A stretch of 64,000 nucleotides of DNA from Mycolicibacterium palauense (GTDB lineage: Bacteria; Actinomycetota; Actinomycetes; Mycobacteriales; Mycobacteriaceae). Under the pieces are notes generated by a model. That model ran no database searches. It was not told where the DNA came from and worked only from the letters and a program-made list of their open reading frames with translations. Position 1 is the stretch's first letter; every line of letters starts with the position of its first letter. The stretch lies in NCBI RefSeq assembly GCF_002592005.1, contig NZ_NVQF01000010.1:1-64000 (forward strand). The letters run 5' to 3'. Position numbers and translations under genes: made by a program. This document shows, one piece after another, positions 26,313-35,656 of this stretch.

Positions 26313-28763
26313 GTGGCCGATGAAGTCGATGAAACGGAGCGGGCAGTGCCCCTGAGCGGCGGAGGATCGCAACCCGGCCGGTTGCTGACGCGGGTGCGTC
26401 CGTTGATCGAACCGGCCCTGGTGGTGGTGACGGTCGGCGCGCTGGCCGCCGGCGGGGTCGCCTGGCTGCTCGGTGCCCGGCAGGTCGCCGACGGATGCTG
26501 GATCGGCGGCACGGTGGTCGCCGTCGTTCCCGCGGTGGCCTGGGTGCTCGGCGCGTTGCGCCGCGGCCGGGTCGGTGTCGATCTCATTGCGGTGCTCTCC
26601 CTGGTCGGGACGCTGCTCGTCGGCGAATACCTGGCCGGCGCGCTGATCGCGGTCATGCTTGCCGGCGGTCGCGCCCTGGATGCGGCGGCGTCGCGGCGCG
26701 CCTCCCACGATCTGCGGGCGCTGCTGGAACGCGCGCCGCGATTCGCCCGGCGGCGCGTCGGCGACCAGGTCGGTGTGATCCCGCTGGCGGAGGTCCGGGT
26801 CGACGACGTCCTGGTCGTCGGCCCCGCAGACGTGGTGCCGGTCGACGGCCGTGTCATGGATGCGGTCGCGGTACTCGACGAGTCGGCGCTCACCGGTGAA
26901 CCGCTGCAGGTCGAGCGCCGGGCCGGTGACGCCGTGCGCAGCGGGGTGGTCAACGCCGGGGACGCCTTCGAACTGCGTGCGACGGCAACGGCCGAGGACA
27001 GCACCTACGCCGGCATCGTGCGATTGGCCCAGCAGGCCGGTGCCGAAAGCGCTCCGGTGGTGCGCCTGGCCGACCGCTACGCGGCGTACTTCCTGCCGCT
27101 GGCCCTGCTGCTGGCGGGGTCCGCCTGGCTGGCCAGCGGGTCGCCCGTGCGGGCCGTGGCCGTTCTCGTCGTCGCGACCCCGTGCCCGCTGCTGCTGGCC
27201 GCACCCGTGGCCATCGTGTCGGGTCTGTCCCGTGCGTCCCGCGCGGGTGTCGTCATCCGCAGCGGGGGAGCGCTGGAGAATCTCGGCCACGCCACCACCC
27301 TGGTGATGGACAAGACCGGCACCCTCACGATGGGCCGCCCGATCGTCGTCGACATCGTGGCCGCGCCCGGCGGCAACGCCGCCGAGATCCTGCGGCTGGC
27401 CGCCTCGGTGGATCAGCTCTCGGCCCACGTGTTGGCCGAGGCGATCGTCACCGAGGCGGTCGCCCGGGGGCTGGCGTTGTCGTTGCCCACCGACGTCAGC
27501 GAAGAGCCCGGCCGCGGTGTCACCGCGACGGTGGGCACCCGGCGGGTGACCGTCGGGAAGCTGGGTGACAACCCGTCCGCGGGCTGGGCGCAGGCGGCGG
27601 TCAACCGGGCCCGGTTGGACAACGCGGCGGTGGCCTGGGTGTGCATCGACGGTGAGCCCGCCGGCGCGGTGCTGCTGCGGGATCCGCTGCGGCGCCAGGC
27701 GCCGCGCACCATGCGGCGGCTGCGCGAGGCCGGGCTGACCCGGCTGGTCATGCTCACCGGTGACCGTGTCGAACCCGCCCGGGAGGTCGCCGCGGTGTTG
27801 GGTCTCGACGAGGTCTACGCCCAACAGACCCCGGTGGACAAGGTCGCAGCGGTCCGGGCGGAGCGTGAACGAGCGGTGACGGTGATGGTCGGCGACGGCA
27901 TCAACGACGCACCGGCGTTGGCGGCGGCCACCGTCGGGGTGGCGATGGGGGCCCGCGGAGCGACGGCGTCGTCGGAAGCCGCCGATATCGTCTTGACCAC
28001 CGATCGGCTGGACCGCCTCGCCGATGCGATGGACATCGCGCGGTGGTCCCGGCGGATCGCCGTGCAGAGCGCGGTCGTGGGCATGACGTTGTCGCTGGCG
28101 GCCATGGTGATCGCGGCACTGGGCTGGCTTCCGCCCGCGGCGGGGGCGCTGCTGCAGGAGGGCATCGACGTCGCGGTGATCCTCAATGCGTTGCGTGCGC
28201 TGCGCGGCGATCCGGGGGCCGAGGTGACGCTGCCCTCCGACACCGAGACTCTGCTGCACCGCTTCTCGGCCGAGCATGACGAACTCCGCGACACGCTGGG
28301 GCAGCTGCGTTCCAGCGCCGACCGACTCGTCGAGGGGCCCGACGACGCGGCGCTGGCTGCGGTGGTGGCCGCCTATGACCTGCTGGCCCAACGGATCCTG
28401 CCGCACGAGCGCGCCGAGGAGGCCGAGCTGTATCCGGCGTTGGCGACCCCGCTGCAAAGTGGTGAGGCCACCGCGCCCATGAGCCGCACCCACGCCGAGA
28501 TTCAACGGCTCGCCGACCGCATCGGCACCCATGTCCACCTGGCCGAGGCCGCCGGCGGCGTGCAGCCCGATCAGGTCGAGGATCTGCTGGCATGTCTCTA
28601 CGGGCTGTATGCGCTGCTGCGGCTGCATTTCGTCCAGGAAGAGGAGAGCTATTTCACCCTGGCTCAGGAGGAGGTCCCGTCGGAGTCGAAGTCGGTTCGC
28701 CCGCAGCAGGATTCGACACCCGCCGCGACGGAGCCGGCGGTGAATCAGAACCACTCGGTGTGA
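26313..28763 (+). CDS. P1B-5-type metal ATPase with C-terminal hemerythrin domain
   Basis: This 816-residue P-type ATPase has no N-terminal metal-binding domain. It has the actuator TGE, the transmembrane TPCPLLLA motif (Cys291), phosphorylation site DKTGTLT (Asp333), GDGINDAP (Asp528 region), and a late helix with QEGIDVAVILNALR. The TPCP plus QEGxD pair is the signature described for the P1B-5 subgroup, linked to Ni/Fe efflux. Residues about 648-795 form a hemerythrin-like four-helix bundle with ligands in EHDEL (His655), HERAEEAEL, SRTHAEI and HFVQEEE, suited to a non-heme diiron site that may sense oxygen or iron. GTG start with a purine-rich upstream. It is followed after 6 bp by an SRPBCC gene. 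Confidence 0.92.
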   Translation: MADEVDETERAVPLSGGGSQPGRLLTRVRPLIEPALVVVTVGALAAGGVAWLLGARQVADGCWIGGTVVAVVPAVAWVLGALRRGRVGVDLIAVLSLVGTLLVGEYLAGALIAVMLAGGRALDAAASRRASHDLRALLERAPRFARRRVGDQVGVIPLAEVRVDDVLVVGPADVVPVDGRVMDAVAVLDESALTGEPLQVERRAGDAVRSGVVNAGDAFELRATATAEDSTYAGIVRLAQQAGAESAPVVRLADRYAAYFLPLALLLAGSAWLASGSPVRAVAVLVVATPCPLLLAAPVAIVSGLSRASRAGVVIRSGGALENLGHATTLVMDKTGTLTMGRPIVVDIVAAPGGNAAEILRLAASVDQLSAHVLAEAIVTEAVARGLALSLPTDVSEEPGRGVTATVGTRRVTVGKLGDNPSAGWAQAAVNRARLDNAAVAWVCIDGEPAGAVLLRDPLRRQAPRTMRRLREAGLTRLVMLTGDRVEPAREVAAVLGLDEVYAQQTPVDKVAAVRAERERAVTVMVGDGINDAPALAAATVGVAMGARGATASSEAADIVLTTDRLDRLADAMDIARWSRRIAVQSAVVGMTLSLAAMVIAALGWLPPAAGALLQEGIDVAVILNALRALRGDPGAEVTLPSDTETLLHRFSAEHDELRDTLGQLRSSADRLVEGPDDAALAAVVAAYDLLAQRILPHERAEEAELYPALATPLQSGEATAPMSRTHAEIQRLADRIGTHVHLAEAAGGVQPDQVEDLLACLYGLYALLRLHFVQEEESYFTLAQEEVPSESKSVRPQQDSTPAATEPAVNQNHSV

Positions 28764-28769
28764 GGCACG

Positions 28770-29279
28770 GTGCTGAGGCTGCAGTCCAAGGTCAGGGTCG
28801 CCGGACTCACCGGGGCGGAGGTCACGCGTTTCTTCCTGGAGTGCAACGACGCGGCCTACCGGGCGTGGTGGCCCGGGGTGCATCTGCGGTTGCACCCCGT
28901 CGCGGCCGGCGGCGCGGACCACCTCGGCGAGACGGTGCTGATGGACGAGTTCGTCGGCTCCCGGCACCTCCGGATGCGCGGCGTGGTGACCCGGGTGCAG
29001 CCCGGACGAAAAATCGTGTGGCAGATGAAGAAGGGTGTCCGGTTACCCGCGTGGCTGACGTTGGATCTCGACGACGACGACGGCGGGGTCACCATCGTGC
29101 ACACTCTCACCGCAGGATGGACGGGGCCGGGCCGGGTCCTGGATCCGTTGCTGCGCCGGTACCTGACGGCCGACTTCGCCGCCGCGCTGGACCGGCACGT
29201 ACACACCGAGTTCCCGCGGCTGCGCGACCTGCTTCATCCCGGCCCGCATCCCGGTGCCGATGACCGGTCGGTCCCCTGA
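28770..29279 (+). CDS. SRPBCC-like protein
   Basis: This 169-residue protein (GTG start, 6 bp after the ATPase) has the features of the SRPBCC/START-like helix-grip fold: an N-terminal strand, a long sheet, and a C-terminal amphipathic helix (DRHVHTEFPRLRDLLHP). It is rich in Arg and Trp in the cavity region (AYRAWWPGVH). Such proteins bind hydrophobic ligands; the ligand is unknown. Close spacing suggests co-transcription with the metal ATPase. Confidence 0.65.
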   Translation: MLRLQSKVRVAGLTGAEVTRFFLECNDAAYRAWWPGVHLRLHPVAAGGADHLGETVLMDEFVGSRHLRMRGVVTRVQPGRKIVWQMKKGVRLPAWLTLDLDDDDGGVTIVHTLTAGWTGPGRVLDPLLRRYLTADFAAALDRHVHTEFPRLRDLLHPGPHPGADDRSVP

Positions 29280-29536
29280 CCGACGCGTCCGCGCGCCGAG
29301 CCGGCGGCCGGCGCGAGAACCGCCACGGGGAGGCCGAGGATCCGGATGGCCGGTCACCGGTCTGCGGGGGCCGGTGACCGAGATGCATTTTTCGGGCGAT
29401 CCGGCCCGGCGGGTCGCGTGCCGGAGGACGCTGAGAGGCAGCCGCGTGAACGGCCGAATCGGCATGGGCCGACGGTCCGCGACTACCAGGAGACATGCCA
29501 GACGATTCATGGCGGAGATCAAGGAAGGCCAAATCC

Positions 29537-30478
29537 ATGTCACGGACACAGTTCGGCTCGCTGGGTGCGGGCGGCCTCAACTGGGACAGCCTGCCGTTGC
29601 GGCTGTTCGCCGGCGGAAACGCGAAGTTCTGGGATCCCGCCGACATCGACTTCTCCCGCGACGCCGAGGACTGGGCGTCCCTGACCGAGCGGGAGCGCGA
29701 GTACGCCACCCGATTGTGCGCCGAGTTCATCGCCGGCGAAGAAGCCGTCACCAAGGACATCCAGCCGTTCATGGGCGCGATGCGCGCCGAGGGGCGCCTC
29801 GGTGACGAGATGTACCTGACGCAGTTCGCCTTCGAGGAGGCCAAGCACACCCAGGTGTTCCGGATGTGGCTCGACGCCGTGGGTATCACCGAGGACCTGC
29901 ACAGCTACCTCGACGACCTGCCGGCCTACCGGGAGATCTTCTACGAGGAACTGCCCGATTCGCTGGGCATGTTGACCACCGACCCGTCGCCGGCCGCGCA
30001 GGTCCGCGCCTCGGTGGTCTACAACCACGTCGTGGAGGGAATGCTGGCGCTGACCGGCTACTACGCCTGGCACAAGATCTGCGTGAACCGCGGCATCCTG
30101 CCCGGCATGCAGGAACTGGTCCGGCGCATCGGCGACGACGAGCGGCGTCACATGGCCTGGGGCACCTTCACCTGCCGCCGTCACGTCGCCGCCGACGACA
30201 CGAACTGGACGGTCTTCGAGACCAAGATGAACGAGCTGCTCCCGCTGGCGTTGCGCCTCACCGAGGAGACCTTCGCCCTCTACGGGGAGGACGTGCCGTT
30301 CGGTCTGGCGTTGGACGAGTTCATGCAGTACTCGACCGACAAGGGCATGCGGCGCTTCGGCACCATCAGCAGCGCCCGGGGCCGTCCGGTCGCCGAGATC
30401 GACCTGGACTACTCGCCGCTGCAGTTGGAGGACAGCTTCGCCGCCGAGGACCAGCGCAGCCTGGTCACCTCCGGGTAG
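29537..30478 (+). CDS. R2-like ligand-binding oxidase (R2lox, Mn/Fe)
   Basis: This 313-residue protein matches the Rv0233 family in length and sequence. The six metal ligands are conserved at Glu68, Glu101, His104, Glu167, Glu202 and His205. The Val71-Tyr162 pair that forms the ether cross-link is present. R2lox proteins assemble a Mn/Fe site, activate oxygen and bind a long-chain fatty acid; they are not the radical subunit of ribonucleotide reductase. Start ATG 29537, with an AAGGAAGG stretch upstream; a 14-residue extension is possible. It lies downstream of the hemerythrin-ATPase and SRPBCC genes, after a 257-bp gap. Confidence 0.95.
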   Translation: MSRTQFGSLGAGGLNWDSLPLRLFAGGNAKFWDPADIDFSRDAEDWASLTEREREYATRLCAEFIAGEEAVTKDIQPFMGAMRAEGRLGDEMYLTQFAFEEAKHTQVFRMWLDAVGITEDLHSYLDDLPAYREIFYEELPDSLGMLTTDPSPAAQVRASVVYNHVVEGMLALTGYYAWHKICVNRGILPGMQELVRRIGDDERRHMAWGTFTCRRHVAADDTNWTVFETKMNELLPLALRLTEETFALYGEDVPFGLALDEFMQYSTDKGMRRFGTISSARGRPVAEIDLDYSPLQLEDSFAAEDQRSLVTSG

Positions 30479-30520
30479 CGGGCGTCGCCGAGCCGGTAGT
30501 CATCGAACCGACGTGCGTGA

Positions 30521-30540
30521 GTGGTTGTCACGGCAACCAC
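30521..30540. terminator. Hairpin between convergent genes
   Basis: GTGGTTG (30521-30527) pairs with CAACCAC (30534-30540) around a 6-nt loop. It lies between the R2lox stop and the convergent SDR stop. There is no T-tract, so it is only a tentative terminator. Confidence 0.35.
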
Positions 30541-30688
30541 AGGTTCGCGGTGTGAAGGCATCCGCCGCCGCGCGTCAGGGCCTCCCCGCGGCGGTGACCC
30601 CGGTGATCGCGATGTGTATCGCGACCACACGCATGCGGCCAGTCTATGGGCGTCCGGGGGAAGCGGCTGGCGGCCGCCTCGCCGCTGT

Positions 30689-31657
30689 TCAGGACATGAT
30701 CGCCGCGTACAGTTCGGCCATCTCGTCGGCCGGGCCCGCCGGGATGGTGAACGAACCGGGGTCCCTGACCTGCTCGAAGTGGCGTTCGACGTCCTCGGCG
30801 GTCAGGGCGGGGTTGTGATAGCCGGCGGTGCGGCCGATGAAGAACCGGGCGACGTGACCGGCGCCGACGGTGAAGATCTCGCCCGAGGCCGGGCAGCGGG
30901 CATGCGCGAGGAACGCCACGACCGGTGCGACCAATGCCGGGTCGAGGCGGTCGAGGAACGGGCGCATCACGGCCTCGGCCTCGGCGGCCGCTGCGGGATC
31001 GTCGACGGCCGCGGCATTGCCGAGTGAGTAGTCGAGCATGCGGGTCGCCGCGATCGGAGCGACGGCGTTGACCTTGAAGTCGAAGTCGCCGGACTCCGCC
31101 GCCAGCACCCGGGTCAGTCCGATCAGCCCGGTCTTGGCCGCCCCGTAGTTGCTCATCCGGGGCGCGCCGAGCAGCCCGGCGGCCGAGCAGGTGTTGACGA
31201 CCCGGCCGTAGCCCTGCCGGCGCATCAGCGTCCAGGCGGGCCGGGTGACGTGGAACGCGCCCTTGAGATGGACGTCGATCAGCGGAGTCAGGCGCTCGTC
31301 GGTCGTCTCGGCGAAGGGCGCGTCCCCGACGATGCCGGCGTTGTTGATCAGGATGTCGACGCGACCCCAGGTGTCGCGGGCGGTGTCGATGACGGCCCGG
31401 CCGCCCTCGGGGGTGGCCACGGTGTTGAGGTCGGCGACGGCCTCGCCACCGGCCGCGGTGATCTCCCGGACGGTGGTGTGCGCGGTGGCCTGTTCACTGC
31501 CGGTCCCGGTGACCGACGAGCCGAGGTCGTTGACCACGACCCGGGCGCCTCGCGCCGCCAGCAGCCGCGCATACTCGCGTCCCAATCCCCGTCCGCCGCC
31601 GGTGATCACGGCGACCTGTCCGTCGAAACGCAACGGGGGCGCATCGTGGCCGGTCAC
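30689..31657 (-). CDS. SDR dehydrogenase of the (R)-hydroxyacyl-CoA (MFE-2) type
   Basis: This 322-residue SDR has the motif TGGGRGLGREYA, followed by VVVNDLG, the signature of peroxisomal-type 3-hydroxyacyl-CoA dehydrogenases. Catalytic Ser lies in NTCSAAG and YGAAK follows. The GTG start at 31657 was chosen because the N-terminal conserved LRFDGQ begins soon after; an in-frame upstream extension looks non-coding. Likely role: NAD-dependent oxidation of a (3R)-hydroxyacyl-CoA in fatty-acid or sterol side-chain degradation. Confidence 0.82.
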   Translation of the reverse strand: MTGHDAPPLRFDGQVAVITGGGRGLGREYARLLAARGARVVVNDLGSSVTGTGSEQATAHTTVREITAAGGEAVADLNTVATPEGGRAVIDTARDTWGRVDILINNAGIVGDAPFAETTDERLTPLIDVHLKGAFHVTRPAWTLMRRQGYGRVVNTCSAAGLLGAPRMSNYGAAKTGLIGLTRVLAAESGDFDFKVNAVAPIAATRMLDYSLGNAAAVDDPAAAAEAEAVMRPFLDRLDPALVAPVVAFLAHARCPASGEIFTVGAGHVARFFIGRTAGYHNPALTAEDVERHFEQVRDPGSFTIPAGPADEMAELYAAIMS

Positions 31658-32070
31658 GTCGCGGCCGTGTGTGGAGGGCGGACTCGGGATCCGCCGGGAG
31701 CCGCGGGGAGTCGCCGGCGGCGCGGTTTCGGGTGGGCCGACATGGACCGACAATAGCAACTGACAGTTGACTGCCGGTACTGTTGCCGCTTCGGCACGGC
31801 CCGGATGGGTGGTGTCTGTGTGCCCCCTCCTCCTGTGTCGTGCGGCGACCGGGGCCTTCGCAGCCCTGCGGACCGGCTCGATTGCGGATCCAACCGTCCG
31901 CAACGCTGCGGAAACAGAAATGGGTTACGTTGGTCCTGCGCTCAGCCAGCGGTCGGCACGCCACTGCCGACGGGTCCGGAAACAACATTGCACGTGTGCC
32001 GCGAACCCGACCAGGATCAACGCCGGTTGGTCTCTCCCAGATCACCGTTGACCGGTGAGATCACATTCTG
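31658..32070. promoter_or_regulatory. Divergent promoter region with dyad CAACTG-A-CAGTTG
   Basis: About 410 bp separate the SDR gene and the GlxA-type regulator. A perfect 6-1-6 dyad lies at 31757-31769 on the SDR side. No plausible gene was found in it. It probably holds both promoters. Confidence 0.45.
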
Positions 32071-33186
32071 ATGGCCGGGGGGAATCGACGGAAGGGCGGC
32101 AACGGACAGGTGGCCGACGAATCCAGACATGATCCCGGACCCGACGGGGACCGGATGCCGAACGGCCCCGGATCGCCTCCGCCCCGTACGGTCGTGTTCG
32201 CGCTCTACGACAAGGTGACTCTGCAGGACGTGGCGGCACCGTTGGAGATCTTCGCGCGTGCCAACGACTTCGGAGCCCGCTACCGGGTTCTGCTCGCCTC
32301 GCCCACCGGCGAGCCGGTGGGCACGACGGCCTACGCGACGTTGAGCGTCGACGTACCGTTGGCGGAGGTGCCCGACGCCGTCGACACGCTGCTGGTCCCC
32401 GGCGGGGTACCACCCGACTTCACCTTCACCCCGGGCGTCCACGACATCCCGGAGGAGCCCACCCCGGATGCGGTCGCCGATGCGCTCACGATGGTGCGCG
32501 AACTCGCACCCCGGGCGCGGCGGGTGGCATCAGTGTGCACCGGGTCCTTCGTGCTGGCCGCGCTGGGTCTGCTCGACGGGCGCCGCGCGACCACCCACTG
32601 GGCGCACTGCCAGGAGCTGGCCCGCAACTATCCCAGCGTGGCGGTCGACCCGGACTCGCTGTTCGTCCGGGACGGCCCCTTCATCACGGGAGCCGGGATC
32701 ACCGCGGGCATCGACCTGGCACTGGCCCTGGTCGAAAGTGACTACGGTCCGGCCGTGGCGCGCCGGGTGGCGCGCTGGATGGTGGTCTTCCTGCAACGCC
32801 CGGGCGGGCAGGCGCAGTTCAGCGTGTGGGCCGAATCGGCGCTGCCGGCCACCGGTGGCCTGCGGGCGGTGGTGGACTCGGTGATCGCCGACCCCGGTGC
32901 CGACCACTCGATCGCGTCCATGGCGGCACGGGCGGCGGTCAGCGAGCGGCATCTGGTGCGGATGTTCCGCGACCAGGTGGGGATGACCCCGGCGCGCTTC
33001 GTCGAGCGGGCGCGCCTGGAGGCCGCCAAGGTGCTGCTGGCCACGGCGGATCACAGTCAGGAAACCGTGGCACGGCGCACCGGTTTCGGCACCCCGGACA
33101 CCATGCGGCGGACCTTCCGCAGAAACCTCGGTGTGTCACCCGGCGTGTACCGAAACCGGTTCCGCACCACCGGAATCGACCAGTAG
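32071..33186 (+). CDS. GlxA-family AraC-type transcription regulator
   Basis: This 371-residue protein has an N-terminal DJ-1/PfpI-like domain (about 40-200, with the SVCTGSF elbow) and a C-terminal AraC HTH pair (about 265-365, SIASMAARAAVSERHLVRMFRDQ and ARRTGFGTPDTMRRTF). GlxA regulators usually activate catabolic or nitrogen-related genes; the DJ-1 domain is thought to sense a small ligand. Its 3' end overlaps the next, convergent GlxA gene by 51 bp. It may control the nitrile hydratase operon or the neighbouring SDR. Confidence 0.9.
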   Translation: MAGGNRRKGGNGQVADESRHDPGPDGDRMPNGPGSPPPRTVVFALYDKVTLQDVAAPLEIFARANDFGARYRVLLASPTGEPVGTTAYATLSVDVPLAEVPDAVDTLLVPGGVPPDFTFTPGVHDIPEEPTPDAVADALTMVRELAPRARRVASVCTGSFVLAALGLLDGRRATTHWAHCQELARNYPSVAVDPDSLFVRDGPFITGAGITAGIDLALALVESDYGPAVARRVARWMVVFLQRPGGQAQFSVWAESALPATGGLRAVVDSVIADPGADHSIASMAARAAVSERHLVRMFRDQVGMTPARFVERARLEAAKVLLATADHSQETVARRTGFGTPDTMRRTFRRNLGVSPGVYRNRFRTTGIDQ

Positions 33187-34143
33187 TCCGGTCTGCCGTA
33201 CGCCGTTGGGTACGGCGCGGTGGGCGGCGAGGTAGTCGCGGACCCGGGCGCCGTAGCGCAACCCGCTGCGTCGGGCGGCCGCGTGGAAGGATTCTCCACC
33301 GAGCACCAGGCCGACCGCGTTCTCCAGCCGAACTTCGTAGACGTACTGGCGCAGGGTCACACCGACCTGGGCCTTGAACAGTCTGGCGAGGTGACGCGGG
33401 CTCAATCCCAGTTGGAGCGCCACGGTGTCCAGCTCGTAGTGACCGGCCGGGTCGGAGCTGATCGTTGCCATCAGCCGTTCGAGCTCGGGATGTTTCGGCC
33501 GCGGTGTCCTTGCGGCGACGGAGATCTGCGGGTGGCCCTCCAGCCGCCTGCTGAGCACGACCATGTCCTTCGAGATCTCCTGGGCGACATCGGCTCCGTG
33601 ATCGTCGGCAACCAACGCCAGCGCCAGGTCGATTCCGGCCGCGCCGCCGGCCGCGGTCCACACGTGGCCGTCTCGGACGTACACCGACTCACGGTCGAGT
33701 GTCGTCTCGGGATGGCGGTCGGCGAAGGTGTCCAGATGCCGCCAGTGGGTGGTCGCGCGCCGACCGTCGAGGAGACCGGCGGCGGCCAGTGCGAACGAGC
33801 CCGCGCAGACCGAGGCGACGCGACGCACACGGGGAGCATATGACCCGATCAGCTCTCGGAGACGGTCGCTGACGCCGTCGGCGACGAGGCTCTCCCCGCC
33901 CGGGACCAGCAGGGTGTCGGCGTCGTGCGGCAGCGCCGACACCGGCGCCGCGTCGAGGCTCAGCCCCGATGAGCAGCGGATTGTCGGCGAGTCGCCGCAG
34001 GCGTGAAGTGAGACGGAGTACGCGCAACCCAATTCGCGAGCCACGTCGAACACCTCCAGGGGGCCGGTGACGTCGAGGGTGCGCACGCCGTCGAACACCA
34101 GCATGACGATGCGCCGTGGTTCGAGCTTGCTGTAGTGGCACAT
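33136..34143 (-). CDS. Second GlxA-family AraC-type regulator
   Basis: This 335-residue protein, from ATG 34143 (MCHYSKLEPRRIVML), has a DJ-1/PfpI-like domain with SVCAGSF and a C-terminal AraC HTH (DTVALQLGLSPRHLARLFKAQ). An in-frame extension to 34284 is possible but less likely. It is divergent from the nitrile hydratase operon, with 257 bp between, so it is the best candidate for that operon's activator. Its 3' end overlaps the sister regulator by 51 bp. Confidence 0.88.
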   Translation of the reverse strand: MCHYSKLEPRRIVMLVFDGVRTLDVTGPLEVFDVARELGCAYSVSLHACGDSPTIRCSSGLSLDAAPVSALPHDADTLLVPGGESLVADGVSDRLRELIGSYAPRVRRVASVCAGSFALAAAGLLDGRRATTHWRHLDTFADRHPETTLDRESVYVRDGHVWTAAGGAAGIDLALALVADDHGADVAQEISKDMVVLSRRLEGHPQISVAARTPRPKHPELERLMATISSDPAGHYELDTVALQLGLSPRHLARLFKAQVGVTLRQYVYEVRLENAVGLVLGGESFHAAARRSGLRYGARVRDYLAAHRAVPNGVRQTGLLVDSGGAEPVSVHAG

Positions 34144-34400
34144 TGGACAAGCGTGGGCGCGCCGGGAGCCCGGCGCGTGCCGATGTCCCGATTTCCGCCC
34201 GATCTGTCCGTGTTGGTCGGCGCGGGCCGCCGATGTCATGTTCTGCGTAGGAGATGTCCGCATTCGTGATCGGTCGAAAGGCATCAGTTACCAGCCGGAA
34301 ACACCACTGGGTCAACGTTGTTCACGGACCTGAACGCCAAGTGCGGCATCGGTGCCGACCAGGGTCCTTGTATCTCGCCAACAAAGCAAGGTGGAACTGT

Positions 34401-34925
34401 ATGGATTCACGGTCTGCGCTGACACTGAGCATCGGTGTGCTCGGAGGGGTGGCGGTGGCGTTCACCGCCACCGTGATCACCGTCCCGATCTGGGTGGTCT
34501 TCCTGGCCTGGGCGTCGTTCTTCTTCGTCGGCGGCGGCCCCGCCGGGTGGGTGCGCTCGGTGCTGTCGAACCTGGTGGGTGTGGTGATCGCCTCCGCGAG
34601 TTTGTATGCGGCCTACCTGCTGGGCGGCGGGCTGACCGCCACCTCGATCGCCGTGGGCGTGGGCAGCGCGCTCATGGTGCAGGCCTCCTGGGTGGGGATG
34701 CTCTCGACCACACCGGCGGTGGTGGTGGGCTTCGCATCGACGGTGTCGACGGTGGCCGGAACCGGACAGCTGGTGACGGTGACGAGCATCTCCCATCCCG
34801 GCCTGGTGGCCGCCTGCGCCTGTGTGTTGGGGGCGACGTTCGGGATCCTCTCGGAATACCTGGCCACTGTGATGACGCGGACGGCGCCGGCCGACCGCGC
34901 TGAGACGAAAGGTGCCACGGCATGA
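34401..34925 (+). CDS. DUF1097-family inner-membrane protein
   Basis: This 174-residue hydrophobic protein (ATG 34401) has about five transmembrane helices with small-residue-rich segments, matching DUF1097. The stop overlaps the next gene (ATGA at 34922-34925). It is the first gene of the nitrile hydratase operon. A transport or stability role for the substrate or amide product is plausible but unproven. Confidence 0.75.
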   Translation: MDSRSALTLSIGVLGGVAVAFTATVITVPIWVVFLAWASFFFVGGGPAGWVRSVLSNLVGVVIASASLYAAYLLGGGLTATSIAVGVGSALMVQASWVGMLSTTPAVVVGFASTVSTVAGTGQLVTVTSISHPGLVAACACVLGATFGILSEYLATVMTRTAPADRAETKGATA

Positions 34926-35656
34926 AGTTGCAGCACTATCTGGGCGGCCTCGAAGGCCTGCCCGAACCGCTGAACCTGGAGAAGCGGGTGTTCGTCGAGG
35001 AGTGGGAGAAGCGGATCTTCGGCATCCACGTGGCGATGATGGGCCTGAGCAGCCACCTGGGTTCCGCGCTGCCGCAGTACCCGATCGGTGAGGTGCCCAC
35101 GGCCTTTCGCGACGAATGGACATGGGCCGACCTGCGCACCGGCGCGGAGGCGATGAACCCCTTCGACTACTTCAAGTTCCGCTACTACGAGAAGTGGCTG
35201 GGCGGCATCACCCAGTTCTTCATCGACAAGGGCTATGTGACCGAGGAGGAGATCGGCGCGCGCCTCACGGAGTCCGGAACGCCCCCTTCCGAGGGGGGCA
35301 CCGCGATCGACGACCAGGTGATGGACTATCTGCGCCGCGGCGACAGCCCCCGGCGTGACGTCGCGCACCCGCGTTTCGCGGTCGGTCAGAGGATTCGCAT
35401 CGCCGACCTGCCCGCCGGTGCGCACACCCGCCTGCCCGGCTACCTGCGTGACAGGGTCGGCACCGTCACGCGGATCTTCGAAGGAGACTACGGCTACTTC
35501 GTCCACACCGGTGACGGCATCGGGGACCCGATGCCGATCTACATCGTGGAGTTCACCCCCGAGGAACTGTGGGGAGTGCGCGCCGAACCAGGTGCCAACA
35601 CCGTCTACGCCGAGTTGTTCGAAGCCTATCTAGAACCCGTCGAGGAGGACCAGTGA
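34922..35656 (+). CDS. nthB: Cobalt-type nitrile hydratase, beta subunit
   Basis: This 244-residue protein aligns with nitrile hydratase beta subunits over its full length. It has the N-terminal helical part (EEWEKRIFGIHVAMMGL), the region YYEKWLGGITQFFIDKGYVTEEE, and the C-terminal SH3-like barrel (FAVGQRIRI, PGYLRDRVGTVTRI, PIYIVEFTPEELWG). The usual length is about 220-240. It precedes the alpha gene, with overlapping GTGA. The beta subunit shapes the substrate channel and binds alpha. Confidence 0.92.
   Translation: MKLQHYLGGLEGLPEPLNLEKRVFVEEWEKRIFGIHVAMMGLSSHLGSALPQYPIGEVPTAFRDEWTWADLRTGAEAMNPFDYFKFRYYEKWLGGITQFFIDKGYVTEEEIGARLTESGTPPSEGGTAIDDQVMDYLRRGDSPRRDVAHPRFAVGQRIRIADLPAGAHTRLPGYLRDRVGTVTRIFEGDYGYFVHTGDGIGDPMPIYIVEFTPEELWGVRAEPGANTVYAELFEAYLEPVEEDQ

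Noticed and set aside
26082..28967. Very long open frame on the minus strand, antisense to the metal ATPase
   Set aside because: It is a shadow frame of high-GC coding DNA. The plus-strand protein has all P-type ATPase and hemerythrin motifs, and the antisense text has no domain pattern.
29280..29536. Small gene between the SRPBCC and R2lox genes
   Set aside because: No start with a ribosome-binding site and no conserved text was found; it is probably the R2lox promoter region.
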